Origin: Alcaligenaceae bacterium
Lineage (GTDB): Bacteria > Pseudomonadota > Gammaproteobacteria > Burkholderiales > Burkholderiaceae_B
Length of the DNA: 35,890 nucleotides
Direction: 5' to 3'
Assembly: GCA_002737415.1 (NCBI GenBank)
Contig: NSIQ01000046.1
Coordinates: forward strand, 1 to 35,890
Position numbers and translations under genes: made by a program. The notes beneath the pieces are model-generated. The model was given only the letters and a program-made list of their open reading frames with translations. It made no database searches and was not told where the DNA came from. Below are positions 19,546 through 27,452 of this stretch, piece after piece (the first letter of the stretch is position 1; each line of letters starts with the position of its first letter).

Positions 19546-21063
19546 ATGCGTGATGATCTAAATTCTTTGTGTCAGGTAGCGCAAAAACTGGGCTTCGCTC
19601 TGGGTTTGTCTTTAGTTGTCTCTTCGCAAACGCTTGCCGCGAAAGCCGGACATGGTCGCGTTGATTCAAGCGCTGGCGCCCCGTTACAGGTTTCGATTCC
19701 CTTGCTCGATTTAGCTGCTGCGGATCTTCCAACCTTGCAGGTTAAGCTTGCCTCTGCAGCTGCCTGGGCCAAAGCGGGTCTGACGCCTCCTGCCAGCCTC
19801 GAGTCAATGGTGGTCACCGTTGAGCCTGGCTTTGCAAAAGATTCGCGTACCTTGGTGTTGCGTTCGACTCAGTCGGTCAACCGACCTGTGATTGATGTCT
19901 TGCTTGAGGTGTCTTCTGCGAGCGGTGCCACCCAAGTGCAATCGAGTTTTCTTGTTTTAACTCAAGCGAGCAGTGCGTCTGCTGGCGGTACCGTGGTCGT
20001 CAAATCAGGAGACACGCTCTCAGCAATCGCAATGATTCATGCCGTACCTGGTGCCGATCTTTATCAGATGCTTTGGGCGCTTTATCAGGCCAATCCGCAG
20101 GCGTTCTTCTCGCAGAACATGAATCTGCTCAAAGCCGGCGCGGTACTCACGATTCCTCAGGCCGATACGGTACGTGCAATTGACACAAAGCTCGCACGCG
20201 AAATGTATTTAAAACATACTGCGGCCTTCAACGCGCGAAGTGGCGGCACAAGAACCGCTTCAACAGGGCTCACGCCTCAAGCGGCGGCGCCTGTTGCTTC
20301 GACACAAGCTGGCACGGTATCGACCCCTAGTGCGTCTGCCCCCGCGACCGCGTCGGGTGATCGGGTGCGTCTGACCTCGTCTAACGCCAACGAGCAAAGC
20401 GAGGACGCGCGCGTGGCTGCTGCCAAAGAAATCGCAGAGATTCAGTCACGCGTAGAAAGCTTGCAACAAAATATCAAGCAACTGAAAGACACCTTGAGTC
20501 AGCTGGGCAGTGCGCCGCAAACTGGCGCACCCGCAGCCTCGGGTAGCACGGGTGCAACTGCGGGTGCAACAGGCGTTGCAGGCAGTACGGGAGCAGTTGG
20601 TTTGACAGGCAGCGCTGGAGTTACGGGTGCTCCTGGTAGCGTTGGCACGTCAGGCAGCGCAGGCGTGGCAGGTCAGGCAGGCGTCTCTGGGGCTCAGGCG
20701 GGTTCAGTAGCGGGTGCAACTGTGGCTGCAGGTAATGAGGCCTCAACCACGAAGGCCACCACTGAATCTGCTGCAACGGGTGGGTTTCAGGCGACTGCAG
20801 GCAAGCTGTGGGCGGGCCTGACTGGTAGTGCGCTTGGTATGTTGACGGCGTTCTTGGCGCTCGGTGGTTTGTCTGTGGCTTGGCTGTTGCGCCGCGCAAG
20901 CGCACGCCGCGAACAAGACGAGAACGTAAGTGATGACGCGCCACGTCCGCTTAATCAAGAGGCCGTCACTGCCTTCGATCAAAAGCTCAAGGGTTTAGAT
21001 TTGAACCTTGATGCTTCAGCCACGCCCGCTAAGGTCGAGTCCTCTCTCGCAAAGCCGATTTAA
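19546..21063 (+). CDS. fimV: FimV/HubP-like polar or peptidoglycan-associated protein (short form)
   Basis: FimV N-terminal pattern 'GHGRVDSSAGAPLQVSIPLLDLAAADLPTLQVKLA', LysM-like 'VVKSGDTLSAIAMIHAVPGADLYQMLWALYQANPQAFFSQNMNLLKAGAVLTIPQ', coiled coil, Gly-rich tract, TM; located between asd and truA as in other Burkholderiales. Confidence 0.85.
   Translation: MRDDLNSLCQVAQKLGFALGLSLVVSSQTLAAKAGHGRVDSSAGAPLQVSIPLLDLAAADLPTLQVKLASAAAWAKAGLTPPASLESMVVTVEPGFAKDSRTLVLRSTQSVNRPVIDVLLEVSSASGATQVQSSFLVLTQASSASAGGTVVVKSGDTLSAIAMIHAVPGADLYQMLWALYQANPQAFFSQNMNLLKAGAVLTIPQADTVRAIDTKLAREMYLKHTAAFNARSGGTRTASTGLTPQAAAPVASTQAGTVSTPSASAPATASGDRVRLTSSNANEQSEDARVAAAKEIAEIQSRVESLQQNIKQLKDTLSQLGSAPQTGAPAASGSTGATAGATGVAGSTGAVGLTGSAGVTGAPGSVGTSGSAGVAGQAGVSGAQAGSVAGATVAAGNEASTTKATTESAATGGFQATAGKLWAGLTGSALGMLTAFLALGGLSVAWLLRRASARREQDENVSDDAPRPLNQEAVTAFDQKLKGLDLNLDASATPAKVESSLAKPI
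20563..20697 (+). repeat. 15 consecutive Gly-X-Y (collagen-like) codon triplets inside the fimV-like gene
   Basis: In-frame reading: GAT GVA GST GAV GLT GSA GVT GAP GSV GTS GSA GVA GQA GVS GAQ. Confidence 0.9.
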
Positions 21064-21148
21064 ATGTCTTGGGCGTACGCCAAGTCTTGTCAATGTGGTT
21101 AAGGCTAAGTCTTTTGAGTGGCTGCTGGCTTTTTAGGGCGGCCCTCTG

Positions 21149-21925
21149 ATGAGTCGGGTAGCGCTAGGGGTCTCTTATGATGGACGCCCTTGGCAGGGCT
21201 GGCAAACGCAGCCCAACGGCCAAACTGTTCAAGATTCGCTAGAACGCGCCTTGGCGATCGTTGCAACCGTGCCCGTACGCACCACCTGCGCGGGTCGCAC
21301 TGACACAGGCGTGCACGCACTCGGGCAAGTGGTTCATTTTGATTGCGATGTTGCTCGTACGCCAGAGTCTTGGGTCAGAGGGGTTAATGCACATTTGCCC
21401 GACACGATCTCTGTGCAATGGGCGCAGTATGTCTCTGAGGATTTTCATGCACGCTTTTCGGTTCGCGAACGGGCCTACACCTATGTCATTTTAAATAGTC
21501 GAGTTCGTCAACCCCTATGGGCGGGCAGGGCGGGCTGGGTGTTTCAACCTCTCGAAGTGCAAGCCATGCAGCGGGCGACGCAGTGCTTGTTAGGCGAGCA
21601 CGACTTCAGTAGTTTTCGGTCTTCGCAATGTCAGGCTAAGTCACCTGTGCGCACGCTAACCGAGTTGAATATTCGGCAAAAAGGCCAACTGATTTACGTA
21701 TCCTTGCGCGGTAACGCCTTCTTGCATCATATGGTACGCAACATCGTTGGCGCGCTGATACAAATCGGACAGGGCCGACAACCCGTTGAATTTATGGCCG
21801 CCTTGCTTGCCTTTAAGGATCGCACAAAAGGCTCGCCTACCTTCTCGCCTGACGGCTTATATTTAACCGAGGTGTCTTATCCGCCTGGCGCGCTGTTACA
21901 GCATCAGGGTATCGGGCTTGGGTGA
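21149..21925 (+). CDS. truA: tRNA pseudouridine(38-40) synthase
   Basis: '[30 protein letters not shown]…[21 protein letters not shown]…[20 protein letters not shown]'. Confidence 0.96.
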   Translation: MSRVALGVSYDGRPWQGWQTQPNGQTVQDSLERALAIVATVPVRTTCAGRTDTGVHALGQVVHFDCDVARTPESWVRGVNAHLPDTISVQWAQYVSEDFHARFSVRERAYTYVILNSRVRQPLWAGRAGWVFQPLEVQAMQRATQCLLGEHDFSSFRSSQCQAKSPVRTLTELNIRQKGQLIYVSLRGNAFLHHMVRNIVGALIQIGQGRQPVEFMAALLAFKDRTKGSPTFSPDGLYLTEVSYPPGALLQHQGIGLG

Positions 21926-21971
21926 CAAGATCTCGGTCTAAAATAGATTCTATTCATTGATATCCTCTGAC

Positions 21972-22655
21972 ATGACAACCAGCCCAATGCTCGCACGCAC
22001 TCGCATCAAAATCTGCGGCCTGACACGTGCTCAAGATGTTCGTACCTCAGTGCGTAACGGCGCTGATGCGCTGGGCTTTGTCTTTTATCCGGCCAGCAAA
22101 CGCTTCGTGAGCGCTGCCCATGCGGCAGAGCTGTGTACTGATTTGCCCGCGTTTGTGAGCACCGTGGCGTTATTCGTCAATCCCGAACCACAGACAGTGA
22201 AAGACGTGTTGACCACCCTGCGCCCGAGCTTGCTACAGTTTCATGGCGATGAAGATCCAGATTTTTGTGCCTCGTTTGGGGTGCCCTACCTCAAAGCGTT
22301 CAGAGTCGGTGCGCCTGGCTTGGATACTGCAGTCAATGTCCTGACAACTTGCCGGCCTTTTTCGCAAGCGGCTGGATGGTTGTTTGATAGCTACACTGCG
22401 GCTTTCGGTGGCAGTGGCCACGGGTTTGATTACGCGCTTCTGGCCGACTTACAAGCGTCGCTTTCGCCTGCACGGCCCTTGATTTTGTCTGGAGGGTTAA
22501 CAGCCCAAAACGTCCAGGAGGCTGTTCGAACGCTTACCCCCTGGGCCGTGGACGTGAGCAGCGGGGTCGAAGTCGGTCCAGGTGTAAAGTCTGAAAAAAA
22601 GATCGAAGACTTTGTGCAGGCGGTTCAGCAAGCGCTTCCGAACCCTGCGCTTTGA
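21972..22655 (+). CDS. trpF: Phosphoribosylanthranilate isomerase
   Basis: 'RIKICGLTRAQDVRTSVRNGADALGFVFYPASKRFVS…LQFHGDEDPDFCASFGVPYLKAFRV…LILSGGLTAQNVQEAVRTLTPWAVDVSSGVE'; ATG at 21972. Confidence 0.95.
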   Translation: MTTSPMLARTRIKICGLTRAQDVRTSVRNGADALGFVFYPASKRFVSAAHAAELCTDLPAFVSTVALFVNPEPQTVKDVLTTLRPSLLQFHGDEDPDFCASFGVPYLKAFRVGAPGLDTAVNVLTTCRPFSQAAGWLFDSYTAAFGGSGHGFDYALLADLQASLSPARPLILSGGLTAQNVQEAVRTLTPWAVDVSSGVEVGPGVKSEKKIEDFVQAVQQALPNPAL

Positions 22656-22681
22656 CAGTACATCTCTAATGCCGATACAAT
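22652..22681 (+). promoter_or_regulatory. Predicted sigma70 promoter for tRNA-Val (TTGACA – 18 nt – TACAAT)
   Basis: -35 TTGACA at 22652-22657 overlapping the trpF stop codon; -10 TACAAT at 22676-22681; tRNA 5' end 12 nt downstream. Confidence 0.8.
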
Positions 22682-22693
22682 AGTGGTCTTTAC

Positions 22694-22770
22694 AGGCGGT
22701 TAGCTCAGCTGGTTAGAGCGCCACGTTGACATCGTGGAGGTCGTTGGTTCGATCCCAATACCGCCTACCA
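22694..22770 (+). tRNA. tRNA-Val (anticodon GAC), CCA encoded
   Basis: Cloverleaf: AGGCGGT/ACCGCCT acceptor, GCTC/GAGC D-stem, CCACG-TTGACAT-CGTGG anticodon arm, GTTGG-TTCGATC-CCAAT T arm, A + CCA. Confidence 0.96.
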
Positions 22771-22786
22771 AAAAATCCAGCAACAA

Positions 22787-22809
22787 CCCCAGCGATGGGG
22801 ATTTTTTTT
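22787..22809 (+). terminator. Rho-independent terminator after tRNA-Val
   Basis: CCCCA-GCGA-TGGGG stem (GNRA loop) followed by A and a run of T residues. Confidence 0.85.
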
Positions 22810-22870
22810 GTCTGGTCTTCGATTGCAACGGCTAACCCTAAATTATTTCTCCCGTGCGAGGTAACCTCTT

Positions 22871-23074
22871 ATGACAAAAAAAGAAGAGCTCGATCCAGAT
22901 ACCCAAGCCTTAATCGAGTGGTGCACCGAAGTTGAGGGCTTTTTAGTCGCGGCGGGCGCGAGTTTGCGCGAAGCGCAAGGCTATATCGAAGAGCAGGCCG
23001 AGTGGTTCACCGATCAGTTTTATGAAGGGTTGACACCTCAAGAAGCTGCCAAGGCGTCTCTAAACGAGCCTTGA
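22871..23074 (+). CDS. Small acidic hypothetical protein (67 aa)
   Basis: ATG preceded by a GAGGTAA Shine-Dalgarno-like element; MTKKEELDPDTQALIEWCTEVEGFLVAAGASLREAQGYIEEQAEWFTDQFYEGLTPQEAAKASLNEP; no competing ORF. Confidence 0.65.
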   Translation: MTKKEELDPDTQALIEWCTEVEGFLVAAGASLREAQGYIEEQAEWFTDQFYEGLTPQEAAKASLNEP

Positions 23075-23238
23075 ACCCTTGTAATGCTAAAATCCCGGTT
23101 GTTTTTAACTGGATTTTGCATGTGATTTGAGAGGGTCTGCGTAGCGGGTTTGCTTGCCTAAAGTATTGGCGCAAACAAGTTGTGTTCAAAGCCCTGCCAA
23201 CAATATGTAGCTTCTGCTCGAGTCAACGCCACCCAATA

Positions 23239-25188
23239 ATGATTGCCATTACATTGCCAGACGGTTCTCAACGCCAATATCCGGGCCCAGTCACGGTTGC
23301 CGAGGTGGCGCAATCGATTGGTGCAGGCCTTGCCCGCGCCGCCTTAGGCGGGCGTGTCACGCGCGGCGAACAGTCGCAGTTGGTGGACACCAGCCATCTG
23401 ATTGAACAAGACGCTAAACTTTCCTTGGTCACGGGTAAAGATCCCGATGGGCTAGAGCTGATTCGTCATTCAACGGCGCACCTGCTGGCCTATGCGGTCA
23501 AAGCGATTTTTCCGGATGCGCAGGTGACAATTGGCCCAGTCATTGAAAATGGCTTTTTTTACGACTTCTCGTACAAACGGCCCTTCACCCTTGAAGACCT
23601 TGCCACCATTGAAAAGAAAATGGCTGAGCTCGTCAAAAAAGACGAGCCCGTCACGCGCGAAGAATGGAAGCGCGACGACGCCATTGCCTACTTCAAGAGC
23701 ATTGGCGAACACTACAAAGCCGAAATCATCGGTGCGATTCCAGGTAACGAAACAATTAGTCTCTACCGTGAGGGCGACTTTATCGATCTATGCCGGGGCC
23801 CGCACGTTCCCAATACCGGTAAACTAAAAGTGTTCAAGCTGATGAAACTGGCCGGCGCTTATTGGCGTGGCGATAGCAACAACGAAATGTTGCAACGGAT
23901 TTATGGCACGGCTTGGGTCAACAAAGACGACCAAGACGCGCATCTGCATATGCTTGCAGAAGCCGAGCTTCGCGACCACCGCAAAATCGGGCGTGAGCTT
24001 GACCTGTTTCACTTTCAAGAAGAAGGCCCGGGTCTGATTTTTTGGCACCCAAAGGGCTGGGCAATCTGGCAGCAAGTTGAGCAATACATGCGTAACGTGT
24101 ACCGCGATAACGGCTACCAAGAGGTGAAAGCTCCCCAAATTCTTGACTTGTCACTCTGGAAAAAAACGGGTCACTGGGATAACTATCGTGAAAACATGTT
24201 CACGACTGAATCCGAAAATCGCACCTATGGCTTGAAACCCATGAACTGCCCAGGGCACGTTCAAATTTTTAATTCAAGCCTGCACTCTTATCGCGACTTG
24301 CCGCTGCGCTATGGTGAGTTTGGTCAGTGTCATCGCAATGAGCCCTCTGGGTCGTTGCACGGCATGATGCGTGTGCGCGGTTTTACACAAGATGATGGTC
24401 ATATCTTTTGTACCGAAGCACAAATGCAAGATGAGTGCGCAAATTACACGGCACTTTTGCAAAAGGTTTATGCCGACTTTGGCTTCACCGAGATTTTGTA
24501 CAAAGTGGCGACGCGCCCCGAAAAGCGCATTGGTAGCGACGAGGTCTGGGATAAGGCTGAAAACGCGTTAATGGAAAGCTTGCGGCGAACCGGTTGTGAC
24601 TTTGAAGTCTCGCCCGGTGAAGGCGCCTTTTATGGCCCTAAGGTTGAGTACACGCTCAAAGACGCCATCGGACGCCACTGGCAGTGCGGCACGATTCAGG
24701 TTGATTTCTCGATGCCGCAGCGCTTGGGCGCAGAGTTTGTTGATGCACAAGATCAACGCGTCGCGCCGGTCATGTTGCATCGCGCGATTTTGGGTTCGTT
24801 CGAGCGTTTCATCGGTATGTTGATCGAAAACCATGCGGGTGCCTTGCCAGCTTGGCTGGCTCCGGTGCAAGCGGTTATTTGCTGCATCTCTGAATCCACT
24901 GCTGAATATGCAACAGAAATCACACAAAGCCTGAAAAAACAAGGCTTTAGAGTAGAATCTGATTGTCGTGGTGAGAAAATCACTTATAAAATTCGTGAAC
25001 ACAGTATGCAGAAGGTCCCTTATATTCTGGTGGTTGGTGAAAAAGAGCGTCAGGCGGGGACAGTTGCTGTGCGTAGTCGAGGTGGCTTGGATCTGGGTGT
25101 CATGCCCGTTGAACAATTCACTTCGTTGCTAAACGAAGATGTGGCCTTACGCCGCAATTCTGGCTCGCCTGCACCGCAGGTAGCCTAA
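23239..25188 (+). CDS. thrS: Threonyl-tRNA synthetase
   Basis: TGS domain '[38 protein letters not shown]', '[35 protein letters not shown]…[10 protein letters not shown]…FRNEPSG-like [27 protein letters not shown]'; ATG at 23239 rather than 23182. Confidence 0.97.
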   Translation: MIAITLPDGSQRQYPGPVTVAEVAQSIGAGLARAALGGRVTRGEQSQLVDTSHLIEQDAKLSLVTGKDPDGLELIRHSTAHLLAYAVKAIFPDAQVTIGPVIENGFFYDFSYKRPFTLEDLATIEKKMAELVKKDEPVTREEWKRDDAIAYFKSIGEHYKAEIIGAIPGNETISLYREGDFIDLCRGPHVPNTGKLKVFKLMKLAGAYWRGDSNNEMLQRIYGTAWVNKDDQDAHLHMLAEAELRDHRKIGRELDLFHFQEEGPGLIFWHPKGWAIWQQVEQYMRNVYRDNGYQEVKAPQILDLSLWKKTGHWDNYRENMFTTESENRTYGLKPMNCPGHVQIFNSSLHSYRDLPLRYGEFGQCHRNEPSGSLHGMMRVRGFTQDDGHIFCTEAQMQDECANYTALLQKVYADFGFTEILYKVATRPEKRIGSDEVWDKAENALMESLRRTGCDFEVSPGEGAFYGPKVEYTLKDAIGRHWQCGTIQVDFSMPQRLGAEFVDAQDQRVAPVMLHRAILGSFERFIGMLIENHAGALPAWLAPVQAVICCISESTAEYATEITQSLKKQGFRVESDCRGEKITYKIREHSMQKVPYILVVGEKERQAGTVAVRSRGGLDLGVMPVEQFTSLLNEDVALRRNSGSPAPQVA

Positions 25189-25206
25189 CCCTCAGGAGTC
25201 GTCAAC

Positions 25207-25752
25207 ATCGCAACAGAAAAACCCCATCGCATTAACGGTGACATCCGCGTTCCCGACGTGCGTTTACTTGGAATCGAAGGCGAGCAGTTAGGTATTGTCA
25301 ATACACTAGAAGCTGTTCGTATGGCAGAAGAAGCAGGCGTCGATTTAGTTGAAATCGCACCTAACGCCGAACCGCCAGTCTGCCGGTTAATGGATTACGG
25401 CAAGTTCAAATATCAAGAACAAAAGCGTTTAGCTGAAGCCCGCGCTAAACAAAAAATCATTCAGGTTAAAGAGGTGAAGTTTAGACCTGCCACCGACGAA
25501 GGTGACTACCAGGTCAAGCTGCGCAACCTCAAGCGCTTTCTTGAAGAAGGCGATAAAGCAAAAGTCACTTTGCGCTTCCGTGGTCGTGAAATGGCCCACC
25601 AAGAACTCGGGATGCGAGTGCTTGAGCGCGTGCGTGACGACCTGACCGACATGGCTTCGGTTGAAGCGATGCCTAAGCTCGAAGGTCGTCAGATGGTGAT
25701 GGTATTGTCTCCACGTAAAAAAGCACCTGCAGGTAAAGCAGAAGCGGCTTGA
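25207..25752 (+). CDS. infC: Translation initiation factor IF-3 with a probable AUC start codon
   Basis: In-frame N-terminus '[31 protein letters not shown]' upstream of the track start 25258; AGGAG at 25194-25198, 8 nt before ATC at 25207. Confidence 0.93.
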   Translation: MATEKPHRINGDIRVPDVRLLGIEGEQLGIVNTLEAVRMAEEAGVDLVEIAPNAEPPVCRLMDYGKFKYQEQKRLAEARAKQKIIQVKEVKFRPATDEGDYQVKLRNLKRFLEEGDKAKVTLRFRGREMAHQELGMRVLERVRDDLTDMASVEAMPKLEGRQMVMVLSPRKKAPAGKAEAA

Positions 25753-26717
25753 TGATGCACGTATTGTTTGTCATTGATCCGTTGCCAGACTTAAAAGCCT
25801 ACAAAGACAGTTCGGTAGCGATGATGCGGGCGCTTGTTGCTCGCGGTCATCGCTTAAGCGTCGTCTTGCAAGGCGGTTTATTTATTCAAGCTGGGCAAGT
25901 GTTTGCGCATGCCACCCCGATCAGTCTTGTACCAATGGCAGATCTGCATGAACATGCGTGGTGGCATGACGAATCGATTGCAAAAGATACGCCATTGCAA
26001 GCATTTTCTGCGGTGCTCATGCGCAAAGATCCGCCCTTTGACATGGAGTACGTCTACGCGACGCACATGCTTGAATATGCCGAGGCGCAAGGCGCGCGGG
26101 TCTTTAACAGCGGTGCCGCAATTCGTAATCACCCCGAGAAACTGGCGATTACAGAGTTTGCAAAATTAACGACTCCAACTCTAGTGACGCGTGATATGAA
26201 TCGCTTAAAAGCGTTTCATATCGAGCACCATGACGTCATCGTGAAGCCTCTTGATGGGATGGGTGGCACGGGGGTGTTTCGTTTAGCGCCACACGAAACT
26301 AATTTAAACGCCATACTTGAAGCGTTGACGCACGACGGCACGCGCACAATCATGGCGCAACGTTATATCCCTGAAATCAAGCAGGGTGATAAGCGTATTT
26401 TGCTGATCGGTGGTGAACCCGTGCCGTTTTGCCTGGCGCGCATTCCGCTTGCCGGAGAAACCCGTGGCAATTTGGCGGCGGGTGGGCGCGGTCTCGCGCA
26501 ACCGCTGACCGAACGCGATTGGGCGATTGCCCGAGAAATCGCGCCTCAACTGGTCAAGCGTGGCTTGCTCTTGGTGGGTCTCGATGTGATCGGGCAATAT
26601 GTTACCGAAATCAACGTGACAAGCCCGACCTGTTTTGTTGAAATCACCGAGCAAACTGGCTTTAACGTGGCCGAGTTTTTTGCACAGGCGCTTGAACGGG
26701 CTGTGGCGCCTTCTTAA
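25752..26717 (+). CDS. gshB: Glutathione synthetase
   Basis: 'HVLFVIDPLPDLKAYKDSSVAMMRALVARGH…IVKPLDGMGGTGVFRL…EIKQGDKRILLIGGEPVPFCLARIPLAGETRGNLAAGGRG'; candidate starts TTG 25749, ATG 25752 or ATG 25755; TGATG overlap with the infC stop. Confidence 0.95.
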   Translation: MMHVLFVIDPLPDLKAYKDSSVAMMRALVARGHRLSVVLQGGLFIQAGQVFAHATPISLVPMADLHEHAWWHDESIAKDTPLQAFSAVLMRKDPPFDMEYVYATHMLEYAEAQGARVFNSGAAIRNHPEKLAITEFAKLTTPTLVTRDMNRLKAFHIEHHDVIVKPLDGMGGTGVFRLAPHETNLNAILEALTHDGTRTIMAQRYIPEIKQGDKRILLIGGEPVPFCLARIPLAGETRGNLAAGGRGLAQPLTERDWAIAREIAPQLVKRGLLLVGLDVIGQYVTEINVTSPTCFVEITEQTGFNVAEFFAQALERAVAPS

Positions 26718-26718
26718 A

Positions 26719-27114
26719 ATGATTGCGATCGTGATCGTGGCGCACGTACCCTTAGCCTCAGCGCTTGCCGCTTGTGCCCAACACGTGTTGGGTCGCGCCC
26801 CAGACGTTGTGATTGCCGATATCTTACCCAATGAATGTGCGTCAGATTGCGCACCCAATCTGGCTCAGCAATTGCTCGCGGCAGATCAGGGTGAGGGTGT
26901 TTTAGTCTTAACTGATCTGCCCGGCGCGACCCCCTCAAACATTGCAGTAAAAGCCAGTCATTTGGTGCAAGCAGCCGGGGTACCCTGTTGCGTGCTCGGT
27001 GGCGTGAACGCTTCAATGTTGCTGCGGGCGATTAATTATCGACAGGGCAGCTTAGAAGATGTCGCAACAAGCGCACTTGCGGGTGCTACGCATGCATTGT
27101 TGCGTGTAGACTGA
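26719..27114 (+). CDS. PTS EIIA component, mannose family (regulatory-PTS type)
   Basis: 'MIAIVIVAHVPLASALAACAQHVLG…GEGVLVLTDLPGATPSNIA…GVNASMLLRAINYR' matches the EIIA-Man fold pattern; immediately precedes ptsH. Confidence 0.88.
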   Translation: MIAIVIVAHVPLASALAACAQHVLGRAPDVVIADILPNECASDCAPNLAQQLLAADQGEGVLVLTDLPGATPSNIAVKASHLVQAAGVPCCVLGGVNASMLLRAINYRQGSLEDVATSALAGATHALLRVD

Positions 27115-27151
27115 AGACATTCTGTTAACAAGCGTCAAACTCACTTAGCCT

Positions 27152-27421
27152 ATGTCACAGTTAGATATTGTTGTTTCCAATAAACTCGGTTTACATGCGC
27201 GTGCCGCGGCCAAGCTCACACAGCTTGCGGGGAAGTTTCGTAGTGAAATTTTTATTTCAAAAGGCGCGCAGCGTGTCAATGCAAAAAGTATTATGGGGGT
27301 GATGATGCTTGCCGCCGGCATCGGTAGCACAGTCAAAATCGAAGCGTTGGGCGAAGATGCCGACCAAGCACTTACTGCAATTCAGGCGCTTTTTGATGAT
27401 AAATTCGGCGAAGGCCAATAA
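27152..27421 (+). CDS. ptsH: Phosphocarrier protein HPr
   Basis: 'NKLGLHARAAAKLTQLAGKF…VNAKSIMGVMMLAAGIGSTVKIEALGEDADQAL'. Confidence 0.96.
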   Translation: MSQLDIVVSNKLGLHARAAAKLTQLAGKFRSEIFISKGAQRVNAKSIMGVMMLAAGIGSTVKIEALGEDADQALTAIQALFDDKFGEGQ

Positions 27422-27452
27422 GCTTACCCAGTCCGCCCCGGCGGGCAGTCCT

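Noticed and set aside
21066-21090. CTTGG…CCAAG inverted repeat after fimV
   Set aside because: Short 5-bp stem with no T-tract; insufficient for a terminator call.
24568-25116. 182-aa antisense ORF opposite thrS
   Set aside because: Shadow ORF of the conserved anticodon-binding and catalytic region.
26304-26858. 184-aa antisense ORF opposite gshB/EIIA
   Set aside because: Shadow ORF, no SD, crosses two conserved genes.
27309-27452. N-terminal extension of ptsI into ptsH
   Set aside because: Out-of-frame reading of ptsH; EI-like sequence begins at 'MCLYGQGVARGYAIG'.
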